64,000 nt of DNA. It comes from Trichobilharzia szidati. Taxonomy: Eukaryota > Platyhelminthes > Trematoda > Strigeidida > Schistosomatidae. Below, in pieces: positions 32,081 to 44,457 of the stretch. The notes under the pieces are model-generated. The model was not told the origin of the DNA and did not search any database. It saw nothing but the letters and a program-made list of their open reading frames with translations. The stretch spans positions 81,667,256 through 81,731,255 of the forward strand of contig OX235271.1 in the NCBI GenBank assembly GCA_944472155.2, read 5' to 3'. Position 1 is the first letter of the stretch; each line of letters opens with the position of its first letter. The position numbers and the translations under genes are program-made.

Positions 32081-33084
32081 ATTCTCAGTGATAAAAATGA
32101 AATCTTCCGTTCTTTCATCATGGGAACTTTTCAAAAAAATCATTATTTCTGTTTTTTTATACGCCTAAGGATCACACATCTAATAGTCGTGTGCTGTGGT
32201 GTGCGCACATTCTGTGATAAACCATAGTTCTGTCTTTTGTGGTTAGGGTTTATGATACTGCTTACACACCTATCCAACCTTTTGTTGTTGGAGGGAGAGA
32301 GAGCCTGTTAGCTGACTGGCTAAATCCAGGGAATTGTAACTCTGCCTAGTCAATTCATCTTATAAATTTGAGCATACAATTGGTTGTCTTTGGAAAATTT
32401 CCTGGTGAAGCAAGAATAATAAATTGTGTCAAATAAAGGTTATATTCGAGTGCGAGTAGTGTATATATGTCCTAATAATGGTTAAGACTTGCCCCTATTG
32501 GCTTAAACACTTCATTTTCAGCCAGTGGATCCTGGGCTTTCAAGTCCTGATCCACTTATTTTAGCCTGGAAATTGAGTTCAAATACCAATCTAATAATTA
32601 ACAGAAATATAGTCAGTTGGTGAAAATAAAAAAGGAATATGAATTGCATATATTATGAAGTCTATATGTAGGTGAATATAAGCTAAATCAATTCTGCTCA
32701 ATGTGTTTATAGTAAATTTGAGATTTGAGAAGGATGGAATTGTAGGGATTGGTCAAGTGCAAATTATGAATGGGTTTATGTTAGATGGTGATATGAATGC
32801 AATTGAATGGGAATGATTCACAAGACCTTTTGTTGTGCAACATGAAAATTAGATAGAAATCCAGAAGAGATTACATTTCAAACTTGAAAATTGAAAACTA
32901 GTATAGAATCGATATATATCCACAGTTACAAAATAAACAGGGTGCATTAGCTGATGGTAGGGGGTGAAATACTATCATTCCTGAAAAACTATCACATTCT
33001 GATAGATAGTTAGACTTCGAATCATTAGCAGTAGTAATGTAAACATTGACCGTAGTTTCAACTGTTAGATCTTCGTCGCTATCC

Positions 33085-33235
33085 AACATTAGCTGGAGAG
33101 ATCATGGGAAACCGGGGGGTGGAGAGAGTCAGCACTGGGCGGCTGTTTTGGCTTATTTTAGGACTCTTCATTAGCTCCCCCTGGTTTCCAATGGACTTTA
33201 GCTGATGTTGATTCGTCACGAAAATCTAACGATTG
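33085..33235. mobile_element. Rearranged S2 SINE fragments in inverted orientation
   Basis: A minus-strand HHR remnant (TGAAGAGTCCTAAAATAAG and CCCAGTGCTGACTC) abuts a plus-strand S2 tail (CCTGGTTTCCAATGG). No intact ribozyme core. Confidence 0.45.
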
Positions 33236-33439
33236 AAATTTGCCCTAAACCCCCACAAATCTTATATTCTGAATATTACTCGCCAAATCACTGATGACTA
33301 TTGGATGGGTTTCCTAAAGCTGCATTGAGAAGTAGCAACCAGTGGGGTCCATCGTATCCAGGTATGAAGTCTATGCTTATTGGAGGCATCGGTGAGGGCA
33401 GTCGCTTATCACGAATTGACAAAGTTAGAATTCAAGGAT

Positions 33440-33590
33440 CACTGGATTCCAGTCCGAGTGGTTGAATGGTCAACGAGCTTGGTCTCGCAAAGAGATACTC
33501 ACAGTGTTGTGGGTGCGCACTACTGAAGAGTCCCAAAGTGGGACGAAATGACTATCCAGTGCTTCCTGATTTTTAATGACCTATCTAAAT
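33440..33590 (+). mobile_element. HHR-bearing SINE (S2) with best-kept hammerhead
   Basis: Box A-like GTGGTTGAATGG; box B is decayed. The hammerhead at 33517-33562 is the best in the window and is listed separately. The tail (TTCCTGATTTTTAATGACC) is shortened. Confidence 0.7.
33517..33562 (+). ncRNA. Hammerhead ribozyme motif (type I, short helix III)
   Basis: Helix I GCACT (33517-33521) pairs with AGTGC (33558-33562); core CTGAAGA (33523-33529) fits CUGANGA; helix II GTCCC-AAAGT-GGGAC (33530-33544); GAAA (33545-33548); 2-bp helix III with U15.2-A16.2; cleavage triplet ATC (33554-33556). Relative to sister copies, helix I and the 15.2-16.2 pair change on both sides and keep pairing. All invariant core bases are present. 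Such short helix III motifs usually act as dimers (known for Sm-alpha and newt satellite ribozymes). Confidence 0.65.
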
Positions 33591-34149
33591 AATGTTGGTC
33601 CCTGAAAAAATCCAATAATTAAAATTAATCCCAAAATCAGAATGACCATAGAAATTAAAGCCGCTGTGGAAACGACACCTGAAACCCTATATACGATGAC
33701 ATTTAGACCGAATTAACCACTCAGCTACACACCTTGTCGGCCTAGTGATCTCAGTGAGACAGTATAGTCAAATTTACTGAATACCATATAATGAATATGA
33801 TATCAAACAAGTAGAGGGCTGTAATTTGGTTTATTTAAACAGAAATTTTGTTAAGACTAAATTGCTATGCAAGTACTAACACAATCATATAGGGCGGAGG
33901 AGTAATTTAGTTAGGCAGAAAGAGAGGTTAGTCATTAAATCTTTATTCATGGAATTAACAACCAATAGATGTGTTAAGAGGAACGCAGCACCAACCCTGC
34001 ATATATGGAAAAGTTTATCAAAAACAGGAGTATGTAAAGCGTGTTAAGAATTCCCTGAAATACATTCACGTTATTACGAGTAACAAATTGTGTTTGAAAT
34101 GTCATCCACCGATTAATACTGTTTGTTATATCTAGTAAACTAATATGAA

Positions 34150-34440
34150 GTTTCCGAATTTCATTATGACCTGATATTGGTTAGAGAACCATTGAAAAAC
34201 CTGGGAGTACTGGACAGCAGAAGTTGAAATTTATCGGGCATTAGATTGGATCCCAGTGGCTTAATGGTCTATGAGCTCGTCTTAAAAGCAGAAGGTCCTG
34301 GGCTCGAACCCCGGTGAGCGCGCACCGACGAAGAGTCCCAAACTTGGACGAAACAGCCGTACAGTACTCCCAGCTGGTCTTCCAGTGGTTTTCTAACTGA
34401 CGTCAGCGGATGATAAAATCCTGAAACCACTTCGACATTA
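34150..34440. mobile_element. Head-to-head S2 SINE pair
   Basis: 34150-34215 is a minus tail cut within the hammerhead (GGGAGTACTGGACAGC). 34240-34440 is a plus copy with box A-like AGTGGCTTAATGG, box B GGGCTCGAACCCC, GAAGAGTCCCAAACTTGGAC, GAAAC, AGCCGTACAGTAC and full tail. The plus core has lost U4 (CGAAGA) and the triplet is GTA, so it should not cleave. Confidence 0.7.
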
Positions 34441-34739
34441 AATGAGGTTATCTTATGTCACAGTGCCCATATTCCACTGATATAATCATCAGATTTCGTT
34501 CAGTCAAATCCTACTTAACTTCTTGTGAATATACAAGTTAATAGTGGAAGTGTAATTAATTAGATATAAAGCTACTTTTAGTCAGTAGACTCAGGGTTCT
34601 GATCCTACTCAACCTCCTTTGGCACAGGTACTTGGTCGTATCAGTGTCTGTGACTCAATAAGCGTACATAATAACTCGGTACATCAAAAGTGTTTTCTAA
34701 GTGACTGAGTTTTGAGTATCAAGTCATAATAAACCTAAA

Positions 34740-37340
34740 GCTATGAAAAATTCCTATTTCATTAAATTAAGAAAACACAAGTTAGCAAAGAGATCTTTTT
34801 TCGTAACTTCACTTCAAAGCTGTACAGTTAAATATACTCAGTGTAGATTGACAACAGAGGTTACTGTCAGTTAGTAAAAGAAATAAATCAAAGTGCATGA
34901 GTTGTAACTATGTTTGAAAAATTAAGTATAGTCTTACGTAATGAAGAGGGTTAACAACTGCTTAGTTGAGTGACGAATAATTATTTAGAAATAATGATAA
35001 AAACGAGAGGACAAAGAATTGAAAATGCGTTACAAGAAGCTTAAAACAGACTACATTGAGCTTGTTATACAGTTATTCAGGAGAATAATTAGCTATAAGG
35101 CCATGGTAGTAAGAGAGATGGGATAAAACGTTTCTTAATACAAACCTCAGGTTTCCTCTTATGGATTACTAAGGCTTCGGCTGCATGAAGGAGATGTAGG
35201 CGAAATTCTTTCGAACGACTTGGTCGTACTTTAAATATGACTGTGAAAGAAGTCTCTACTGGTGCTGCATGACCAGAATTAATAATGCACTCCAGAATTG
35301 AGCTGTTGACTCTTCCACGGTCTCCTTTTGACAAGCATGGATTTGTCTAGGGAATGTCTTACTAGTACGGCTTATGTACATAGCTCCACAGGAGCAAGTG
35401 AATTGGTAAATGCACACTGCATTTACTAACAGCGGGATCTTGCCTTTGACTTACTGATAAACAAGTGCATGTGTGGAGAAAGTGAGGCGTAAAAATGCAG
35501 CGAAGAGAGATCTTTGAACTGCTGTCAACAGGCGGCTTTCGAGAATCTCACTAATTACACCTCCCTTGAATTTCAGATATACAATTAGATGTTTCTTCGC
35601 TACATCCAGGTTTTTCAAATGGTTGGTCTTTATCTTTAGATGTTTGTCAATGAAGTAGGTTGGATATGCATTTTGATCAGAGTATTTCTGAAGGATTCCT
35701 GTTCCTTATCCGATCTGCTTCCAATGCATTTTCGGTAGATTCTCGTCGCAAGAGAGGTGATGAGATTTCATTTTCTGTTTATTGGGACAAAACCTTGGTA
35801 TTTTGTCAGCTGTTAGTTCCAGTCTGGCTTGTGGTAGACTGATCTTTGTAGGCTTCCATCTGATCGTCTTGTAGGCTGGATACTTAAAAAGGACAGTTTA
35901 CCTTCTGATTCCGCTTGAATTTGGCTGATTGATGGGCGTTGTTGAATATTTCCAGGATTTTGAATATGTCAGTATTTTCATCGGTTATGATAAATATATC
36001 ATCCATATGCCGCTTGTAAACTCCTAACCATTTGATTACTGGTAAGAGGATATTTAACTCACTGAATAAAAACTGAGCATTGAGTCCGCATCTCAGCGTT
36101 AATTCCCTGATATGCTTAGTGGGTATACCAATATTCAGATTATTTGAGTCAACAAACTCACACAGTTTCGGTTAAGGAGATATAAATGAATTAGGAAACT
36201 ACCTCCAACGAAGACACAGCTGTCCCAGATACACTCACTTACATAACTGAATCCACGAATTTAAATGTCTCCTTCAAGGAATGCTTCTCCATTAGCCTTC
36301 TTACAAGTTGCAGTTTGTGCGCTAAACAGCATACTACAGGATGATAGGGAGATCTGGACATTAATGTCAGTAAAACGATTGAGCATTGTGGAATACATCA
36401 AATAAAGTATAATTATATTTGAATAGTTTATACTCAGTGATAAGTTTTGTTCTTGGTAATATTTCGAGCAAAATTACCAAGAACAAAATTTATCATTGTG
36501 TGTAAACTAATCAAATATAATTATACTTTATTAGATATGGACATGTTTTATAACGGATCAGGAGTAACCCCTCTTTTTGGATTTTAGGTAAGCCATATAA
36601 TGATTAATTTTTTGAGCCAGACGGTTGAATTTTTTTCGTAGGTTTATGTTATAATAACTGATTCCTGTTTCATTTTCAGAATGATCTTAGTTAACTTTTT
36701 CTAGATAGTGCTGTTAGAAGACAGAGATCGTCTGAAAAATGTGATGTATTAGTGCAAAACATTTCGAACAATTGCTGAAATACATCACATCCAGACAATC
36801 TCCATCTTCTAATAACACTATCCAAATTTCCAAAAAAGGCTAATTGTTTTAACTACTCTTCACCAGCCTAGTTTGAGCATCTATCATTGCTGAGTATTTC
36901 AGTCATCCCTCGAATATAACCTGATCTGTCCAATAAAACTATCCCATTGCCTTTATCTGGACGTGAATTGAATAGGTCTTTATTTCTGAACAGTTGTTTT
37001 AATTCAACGATATTTTGTTTGATCCGAAGTCTGTGACGCTTCTTTTTTGAGTTTATCGACTTCTGGCAACATAAAAATACAGGTGACTTGAAGTGTTGTA
37101 GTTCTTCATTGGAAAGACAGACTAATTCTCTTGTATGACTAATTAGACTCTCAAATTCGACTTTACTGTGGAGATATAACTCTTTCAGAGCTTGACATCA
37201 GAATTTACCGCTAAGTGATAATGCCTGAAGTTGGTTTGGTGTGAGTGTCACAATAGAGAAATTGAACACAAATTCTTCTGAATTCAGTGGGAATTTTTTG
37301 TCAATCTACATCGTACACATAAACTTGCTAAATAACTGTA
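34740..37340 (-). mobile_element. Penelope-like element, broken, minus strand
   Basis: In minus order: about 37000-36870 FNSRPDKGNGIVLLDRSGY (start of the PLE RT), 36860-36345 inverted-repeat sequence, about 36060-35650 VIKWLGVYKRHMDDIFII (YxDD loop as MDD), FNNAHQSAKFK, YRK-like blocks, then 35420-35089 CSCGAMYI.RTSK / GRVNSSILECIINSGH and AEALVIHKRKPEVCIKK (GIY-YIG end). The 3' flank runs to about 34740. Many stops; not functional. Confidence 0.7.
36402..36530. repeat. Hairpin-forming inverted repeat inside the PLE
   Basis: AATAAAGTATAATTATATTT (36402) pairs with AAATATAATTATACTTTATT (ending 36530), and TTCTTGGTAAT pairs with ATTACCAAGAA. It includes TTTCGAGC, also seen in the PLE-B end at 27.77 kb. 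A second, weaker inverted repeat lies at 36712-36835. Confidence 0.65.
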
Positions 37341-37344
37341 CAGC

Positions 37345-39100
37345 TTTGGAGGGAAGTTAAAAAAGTGTTCTCTTTCCTCACTCTTGTGTTCTTAACCCTA
37401 AAGCTTTGATTGGTTTGTCATCAATATGTTGACAGACTCCTCATCGGTATTAACATGAATGATTAATAATGGTGTGAAGGAAGAGAAAAAGAGTGATAAG
37501 AAGGAAATCAGTGTTCTTGAAAACATCCTCTCTGACGTGGAGAAAATTATTCAGAATCATGCAATATTTAATTAAATATGACGTTAAATTCCCACTGGCA
37601 TTTTACTTGTATAGTGTGAACACTGATCGAACTCACGATATACAGTTAGTCAAGGAGAGATGAATATTAATTATATGCAAGTGGCACACAGCAGAAGTGT
37701 AAACAAGATAATTAAATTTATCCCACTAGGCTTTCTCTAATCATTTTTCTACTCTGAACAAAAATTTGTTGCATACTGCATCTAAAACGCTTAACATCTT
37801 TCATTAACATTGTTAATAAGTTGGTGAATGATTTGAATTAAAAATACACTACATAAATAGACAATGAAACATAGATTCATATGATATATACACACCTATT
37901 TCCTACATGTCATTGTTACATGCCTGTTTGTATTTCGCTCACTACACTTATTGATTTATAACCAAATTTTCCCTCACGCTACTTATGACCTTTGAAACCC
38001 TATTGGTTGTTGATTGTCTTAATTTATGAATGATATTAGTGCTTTTTAAGGTCATTTTAAATGCATATGTTTGCAAGTGCTGTCAAACTTTTTCGACTGT
38101 TGTTTGAGACAGTAAACGCTCTCTTACCAATGTCCAGTCTCTTCTTCTGTCTTTTTGTGCCCAGGCGGTATTATTGTTAGTGTTGTTGTTGTTGTTGACG
38201 TGCAACTGAGACAGATTAGCCAGTGCGTTAAAGTTAGTATTCACGCATAGTCTACTAAATCATAGTTCCTGTCATAACACCATAATACTTACTGAGCAAG
38301 TAAAACAACGTGCCTCTGTTTTATCTGTCTTATTTCCTATAATAGTAATGATAACTGCTAACATTTTCTCATCCGTAGAAGCTTGGCAGTTATCTTCCTT
38401 ATTCTTTAAATCACTATAATTTCAGGAAAGCTTTTGTTAATACTTTCGTTATAGTTAGAGATTGCCGTTCAAGTTGAATCCAATTAGTACAAGCATATTT
38501 TGATATTTAGTAGTCAAGGTTGTTACCTGTGACCCAGTAAGTGACAGTCAGAAGCTTATTAGCAAATAGGTCATGTCAATTCAATGTGAAATTATCTCTC
38601 TTTCTAATTAATACATTGTGCTAACAGCACCCCGTCTCCCCCTATATATTTATATATTTGTCTTTGTGTTAATTCATTCTCTTGTCCATTCAGTTTCGAT
38701 GACAAGTATACGGCTTATGATTAATGACATTATGACCTTATTAGGTCATGTCGAACAGAGACAATGTGTTAGTTATCAAGATGGGTTTGTATAATGTTTC
38801 ACGCTACAAAAGCTGATTAAGTTAAAACTGATTTCTTCTTACAAAGATTATTTTTCTAATGTCGAGTGTTAGAAGAATATCACGTAGTAAGCATGCTTAC
38901 TTGTTGTTGTTGTTAATTTTAAATCATAAAAATACTAACCAGGGCATTAGAGAGAAAAGAATAAGAAGCTCAAAAGAAATAAATTTTAGGTAATTTACCT
39001 TCAAAAGCTGCACAATCTCATCTTTATACATCAGTTTATATAGCTATAATCATTACTTATTCCGTACCCTTAGTTCTGTTGATAAATTTCGATAAAGAAA
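37345..39100. other. No gene recognised
   Basis: AT-rich sequence with no exon or repeat protein I can support. It has GTT runs near 38190 and 38905 and scattered homopurine stretches only. Confidence 0.5.
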
Positions 39101-39159
39101 CAAAGATCAAATTTGCAGCATAAAATTGTATCATTCTACTTCACAGATTTTCATCAGAT

Positions 39160-39570
39160 GTACATAAAATTCCAGGTGGGTGAAACTAAAAAGGATCCAA
39201 CAACATTATTTGTTTATAAAGTAAATAAATGTCTCAAAGAACTCCTTATGAAGAAACAGATCGACAACAGAAGGTATGATGAACTTGAGTCAAAACGTGA
39301 ACGCCTCCCGTTTGTGTAGTACGACCTACCCAAAATCTACAACTCCGACATACCTTTAAGACGCATACTGTCAAGAATCAACTCAGCATGCCACAAGCTA
39401 GCTCGATGGTTAACTGATTCTCTGGAGGTACATTCGAAATCTATAACTTGCAAGAGGACATTCAATTTGCCTATGAAGTAGGTTATGTCGAAGTGTAACA
39501 ACAAAAGACGAGGGCCATGCAACAGATCGTTCATTAAGGAAATCAACACATATTTATAGATTTTCAAGTA
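39160..39570 (+). pseudogene. PLE reverse-transcriptase N-terminal fragment
   Basis: Plus strand: GETKKDPTTLFVYKVNKCL, LESKRERLPFV then a stop, YDLPKIYNSDIPLRRILSRI, NSACHKLARWL. (Y)GLPKIHK..PLRPI(V/L)S...S...KLA..L is the PLE RT signature upstream of the catalytic loop. Truncated on both sides. Confidence 0.65.
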
Positions 39571-40371
39571 CATTATTATAGATTATTGTTAGTAGACAAA
39601 CACAGTCTTCTGATTGGTTGTTTCCTACTGAAAGTTAATCTTTCATCTCTTTGTGGCTGTTTCTTGAATGTCGGGTCATCTATATGCTAACTGTATCCGC
39701 CTACGCAAAGTCTTTGTTCTTATTTTTCTCACGACCAATATTTGGGAAATAGACATTGACGTAAATTAATGTCTACCAATTTGGCTAGCAACCAGCTCTC
39801 ATCACGGAAGTATCAAATAAACTCATGGTGTCGTACGATTACAAATATACAAGTGATGGAAGCAACTGACATCACGATGTCCATAAACAGAATGACCACC
39901 ACTACTTGAAACAGAGATGAAGCGTCTATTACTTTTTCTCACAGAATACATTCAATTCACATTTAACAACCAGCTTCACCGACAAATTAATGAGATCGCT
40001 ATGTGTTCACTTACGACCTGCTGTAGCAATTGCAATCAAACGTTCTAAACCAAATATATGCCTAAAGAAAGAAAGTGCAATCAACCTCTCATTCCCTTGA
40101 CGAGTGCATTCTGATTACATTGATTAGTCATTCATATTAGTGATTTCAGTTCAATGAGCAAATTTCAGTCTTATGAACTACAATCTTCTTGAGCTGTTAT
40201 GTGAAATTATAAGCTAACACTGTTTATCAGATTTTTCTGTTTTCTATCTTCTCACCCACCATCCTTTCTACTTTGAAACCACATAAATTGATTGGAATGC
40301 CTGCCTGCACTTTGGATACGTTAATTCTACAGTATTTTCTCCACTACTGTTCAAACATTGAAGTATGTTAT

Positions 40372-40515
40372 AGATAAGATTTTATTTTGATGAATCACAC
40401 AGTGTTATACAGTAATATTAACTGTACAACACCGTATGATTTATCAAAATAAAATCTTATCTATAATGGAGTTATACTCTACCACAGTGTCCAAGTTTCA
40501 TACTTATATCAATAA
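40372..40515. repeat. Perfect-arm inverted repeat, PLE-B end
   Basis: GATAAGATTTTATTTTGAT pairs with ATCAAAATAAAATCTTATC around a central ACAGTAATATTAACTGT. The flank GAGTTATACTCTACCACAGT is the PLE-B terminal block. Confidence 0.65.
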
Positions 40516-40999
40516 TTTATATATGTTATTGTCATCTTTATAACCCTCGTAATTTCATGTGGTTTGTAGCTGATGAGAAACTGTGAAGTGGAATGATCTC
40601 ATTTTGCCGGAAATTGTTATTTAATTCAACGAAATGACGAGGAGAGATTAAAAGTGGTGATAACTGTCAACTTGATATAAAAGTTTGACGGTGTGAACAC
40701 AGGCTACAAGAGGCATAGAAACAAAATTATGTAGCACTAGAAAATAGTTACATAATATGCAAAATAGTTTTCAGTGGAAACAAGTGTGGGTTGGAAGACC
40801 ATAGAAACAAACTGGAATAATAATTTTTGTGACTGAAGATGCAAAAAAAAGACAATTAAGGAGTCAAACTGAACTAGATCCATGTTAAATGTAGAGGATG
40901 GACTAGTTTCTTTTGAACACATTGCTGTGGCTTGTCCATGCATATGGTGAGGGCTTCTGGAGTACAGATGAGTTGGAAACATACTGACTGTGGTAGATT

Positions 41000-41215
41000 T
41001 TTATTCACTTTGCAAGTAATGTGTCAGTTGAGATTCTGCGAAGGTGTTCAGTTACATCACTTCTGACTGGACCAGAGCTGTCACTTTGCAGACATGCTGG
41101 ATAGTGTTCTACGACAAGTTTCGAAAGGATGCTCATAGAACGACCTATGTGCCCAGCTAGTATTTTCTGTAGTGTCTTCCTGATATAGTACACTAATCCG
41201 TATATACCACTTATT
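41000..41215 (-). pseudogene. PLE GIY-YIG remnant
   Basis: Minus strand: SGIYGLVYYIRKTLQKILAG, HIGRSMSILSKLVVEHYPAC, SDVTEHLRRI. The YIG.T.R block reads YIRKTLQK, so the motif is damaged; the spacing to the EHL end fits PLE endonucleases. Confidence 0.45.
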
Positions 41216-41884
41216 CTGTAAGGACTAGAATTAATAGTAATATTTGTATTAAGCTGAGAAAATAGAATATTCTAGTTAATTAATAGATACCTTCGCGTTT
41301 AGTACTGCGTCTCAATCAATTCCTTTCAGATTTGTCTTTGCACCTAGTTCAATCTTTGCCTGATATATATTAATGTATATGAACATTAAATTACCCTCTT
41401 CATAAAGCTGAATTTTTTTTACCAATATTATTATAGAAGTCAAATTTAAAATGACATTTTGCGTGAGAATTATTTAATCTCTTAAACATTCTACTTTCTA
41501 ATTCATCTGAGTGTTAAAGATTCCTAATAAATTTCATTTTAGATTTGTTTATTTCATCTAATATACCTTGACATAATTATAGACATAAATAAACTATGTC
41601 CAAATACTGTTACACTACGTTCTATTGGAAAATCAATATGAAGTTATTAATCTACTGGGTCACTCTGGCTTTGTTATAACTAGTTCTCATTAAATATTGA
41701 AAACAAAAAGTTTTCGTCAAATATCTATTTATTTTTCTTATCTTTCCACTGATGTTAATTTTATAAACTGATGTGATGGCCAAAAAGCCAGTAAAATTCA
41801 GTAAGCACAGTACAGCTGTCTCTGTCTTCTTAATATAGGATCATTCAACACTGAACACCTGCTACCTTTTTTTATTTTTGATTA

Positions 41885-42055
41885 CAGCTTGATGCCACAT
41901 CGTATTTTCAGTACAAGTATGGAATTTTCAGCATGGATATCGGTAGCCCAAATTTTGCAGGCCGACCATAGATATCGGGTGTGCGTCAGCAGGGGATCGA
42001 ACCCCGGACCACGTGCATGGTCGGCGAGAGTCCTAACTACTGTGCCACCGACGCA
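41885..42055 (-). mobile_element. tRNA-headed SINE (S3 type, TAAA-tail subfamily)
   Basis: Near copy of 205-373: TGCGTCGGTGGCACAGTAG head, box B GGGGTTCGATCCCC, and the same unusual body (GGCCTGCAAAATTTGGGC and CATGCTGAAAATTCC). Confidence 0.75.
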
Positions 42056-42059
42056 AATA

Positions 42060-42865
42060 GAGTGTGAATTCTGTTGTCAGGGCAGTATGTCTGAATCTAG
42101 CAGTCTATAATTTGCGAATTCTACCTACTCTTGATTTAACTCCTCTTCGGCAATGTTAAACTTCAGAGATTCATGGAATGCATATACACGACTGACCTTT
42201 AGAGGATCAATCAGAAGGACCAGTGGTTTTTTACATTTAAAAAAATGACGTTTATTTACAAGAGAAATACAGAGAATAATGATAAAACACATTAATCAGG
42301 GTATTTCTCTCTGGTGTGACTAAGAAATTTATCCCAATTATAGTGAGGAGTGTCAGTTTTTAGGTTAAACCAGTTACTGTACATGTATTCATCGGTCTTA
42401 TCCTGTTTTCCAGTCTTCTCCGAAAGCCCTCGATTGAATTAGTATGGACTCCAGTGAGAGAGTCGACAACTACTTCCTAGAAAAATGCAGATAATTAAAA
42501 TAAAACACCCTAGTCTCAACCACAAACCTAAAACTCATCATACCTCTAACCCTGATCATATATATACATATATCATTATTTGTGGCAGTGCAAAGCATAT
42601 ATTGTATCACGAAGATGTTTCACGAAGAAATTAGAATCACCTGAAGAGGTTTCTCCCCCTAAGTGTTTTCGTTATTTGGTTTGCTAACTGTTTCTAGTAG
42701 TTGTCAAACAAGTACAATTGGGCTGACGAATAAAAGACATGTCCTATAGTTATTATCGTGTTATGTACACATTCACACTACAATATATTTGTATTATGAG
42801 ACAATGAAGTTAAATAAACTTCACAGCAGTCACTGAAGTTCTCATATCATGGATTATAATGCCCA
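42060..42865. other. No gene recognised
   Basis: Low-complexity intergenic DNA; no coding, RNA or repeat family assigned. Confidence 0.5.
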
Positions 42866-42869
42866 TAGT

Positions 42870-43105
42870 TGGTTACAGGATATCATCATGAGCTGACATT
42901 GGTTAGAGAACCGTTGGAAAACCTGGGAGTACTTGACAGCTGTTTCGTCTTAGTTTTGGATTCCTCATCGGTACGCATCCACCACCAGGGTTCGAATCCA
43001 GGACCTTCTGGTTACAAGGCGTACTCCTAGGCCACTAAGCCACTGGAACCCTACCCAATGGTCCGTGAATTCTAACTTCTGCCAATTCACAACATAGCGC
43101 GACCT
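42870..43105 (-). mobile_element. HHR-bearing SINE (S2), full-length, minus
   Basis: Minus strand: box A-like AGTGGCTTAGTGG, box B GGATTCGAACCC, core ATGAGGA, degenerate helix II, GAAAC, AGCTGTC intact with AGTACTCCC after it, then the S2 tail. C3 of the core is A, so activity is unlikely. Confidence 0.7.
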
Positions 43106-43554
43106 CTAGCCAATGTCTTCGGCGAGTATGTGTCCTCATACCTGACCTGCTGCACCCTACTGGTCACGAATTCACACTAGAACCCAGGTAACTACAAACC
43201 TGAATAGGGTTAGTCGCCAGTGAGCATCCCATAGATATTCAAGTATTGATTTGTAGGGATTTGATTGATTGGTTACAAGATTTCATCAGGAGCTGAGCCC
43301 ATAGTTAACTATATATGATGCACTCTGTCTGATTAAACCATTTTTCACAGACTAGATTCATCTTATTGAGCAGGATAAAGTACTAAAGAAACAACTGTCC
43401 TTAATAACAAGTTCAGGTACTTTCTAGTTATTTCTCAGTCTGAACAATGACCTTCACGTGTTTGTATTTAGAAATGCTACTTGCAGCATTCTGTGAAGAA
43501 TACAACTATAAATTTGTATAGACTCTTAAAATTAAAAAAAATGATACCTTGAAG

Positions 43555-43890
43555 CGTTAAATAATTCCTCAAAATTATTTGTCTAAACATTCTTCATCCT
43601 GCAGTGGGTGCTAACCTTCACTGTCGACTGATTCGGCTGAAGATACATGGTTAAGCACTCGTGCCATTTGGCACACTATCGTATTACATTCAGTGGTCTG
43701 TGCACGAACCCTAGCTAGTAAAACAGTAATCTCTGCTCTACATTTCTGATACTGAAATATATGTCGGATTTTGGGCGATCTGTTTGTTAACTAATTTTTC
43801 CTTGGTCTAAACAGAACAAGTACTTTTGGAGTTACAGGATAAGCACTTGTGTTGGCATATAGAGTATCTTGTGTAACGGTCGATATTTTT
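43555..43890 (+). mobile_element. Degenerate solo LTR of the gypsy family at 51.5 kb
   Basis: Shares in order AAATAATTCC.CAAAATTATT, GTGCTAACCTTCACTGT, CGACTGATTCGGCTGAAG, GCCATTTGG, GAAATATAT.TCG and GTATCTTG with the LTRs at 51501 and 59201, with many substitutions. No partner LTR or internal region is next to it. Confidence 0.6.
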
Positions 43891-44457
43891 AATCTTCCTC
43901 GGATTGTTCCTATCAGTATACTTTGCCCATTCTTTCTTAAAAGTAAGTGTTTATTTTTATCTATAATTGATAGGACCCAGAATAAATTAGTATATCAGCC
44001 TTTCTCACGAAACGTGTGATTTATCTTGTGATAGAGTTACTATGTGAATGTATCATTTCTCACGCATATTGTGATCTAGTGTGTGATCAGTTCATCATCT
44101 TTGTCTCACCCTGATCTTTGTCGGATTGCCAACCAATGAAAATAACCATATTCAGCCAACAAGAGCAATCCATTCTCACAGTTATGGTAACGAAAATGTA
44201 TAACTATCATGTTTTGTTTCCTAATAGGTGTACAATACAATATCTTACAGTCACAGGTCAGTCTTTGTCTTTTGATATTTTGTGTGGCTCAAAGAATCGG
44301 AAGGTACAACGGACAAATAGACGTATTAGCGTACCAGTCGAGTTTCTTGCCGTTATATTAATCAACAGGCGTAGACATAACAAAGTGGCAACGGTTCTAT
44401 TCAGTTCATTTCAGTTAAAGCAGTAATTCATGGTTTTCTAACCTGTGAAATTTCCAA

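Noticed and set aside
44118..44426. 102-codon open frame
   Set aside because: Composition and codon use are like random AT-rich DNA, with no domain, no splice context and no homologous copy in the window.
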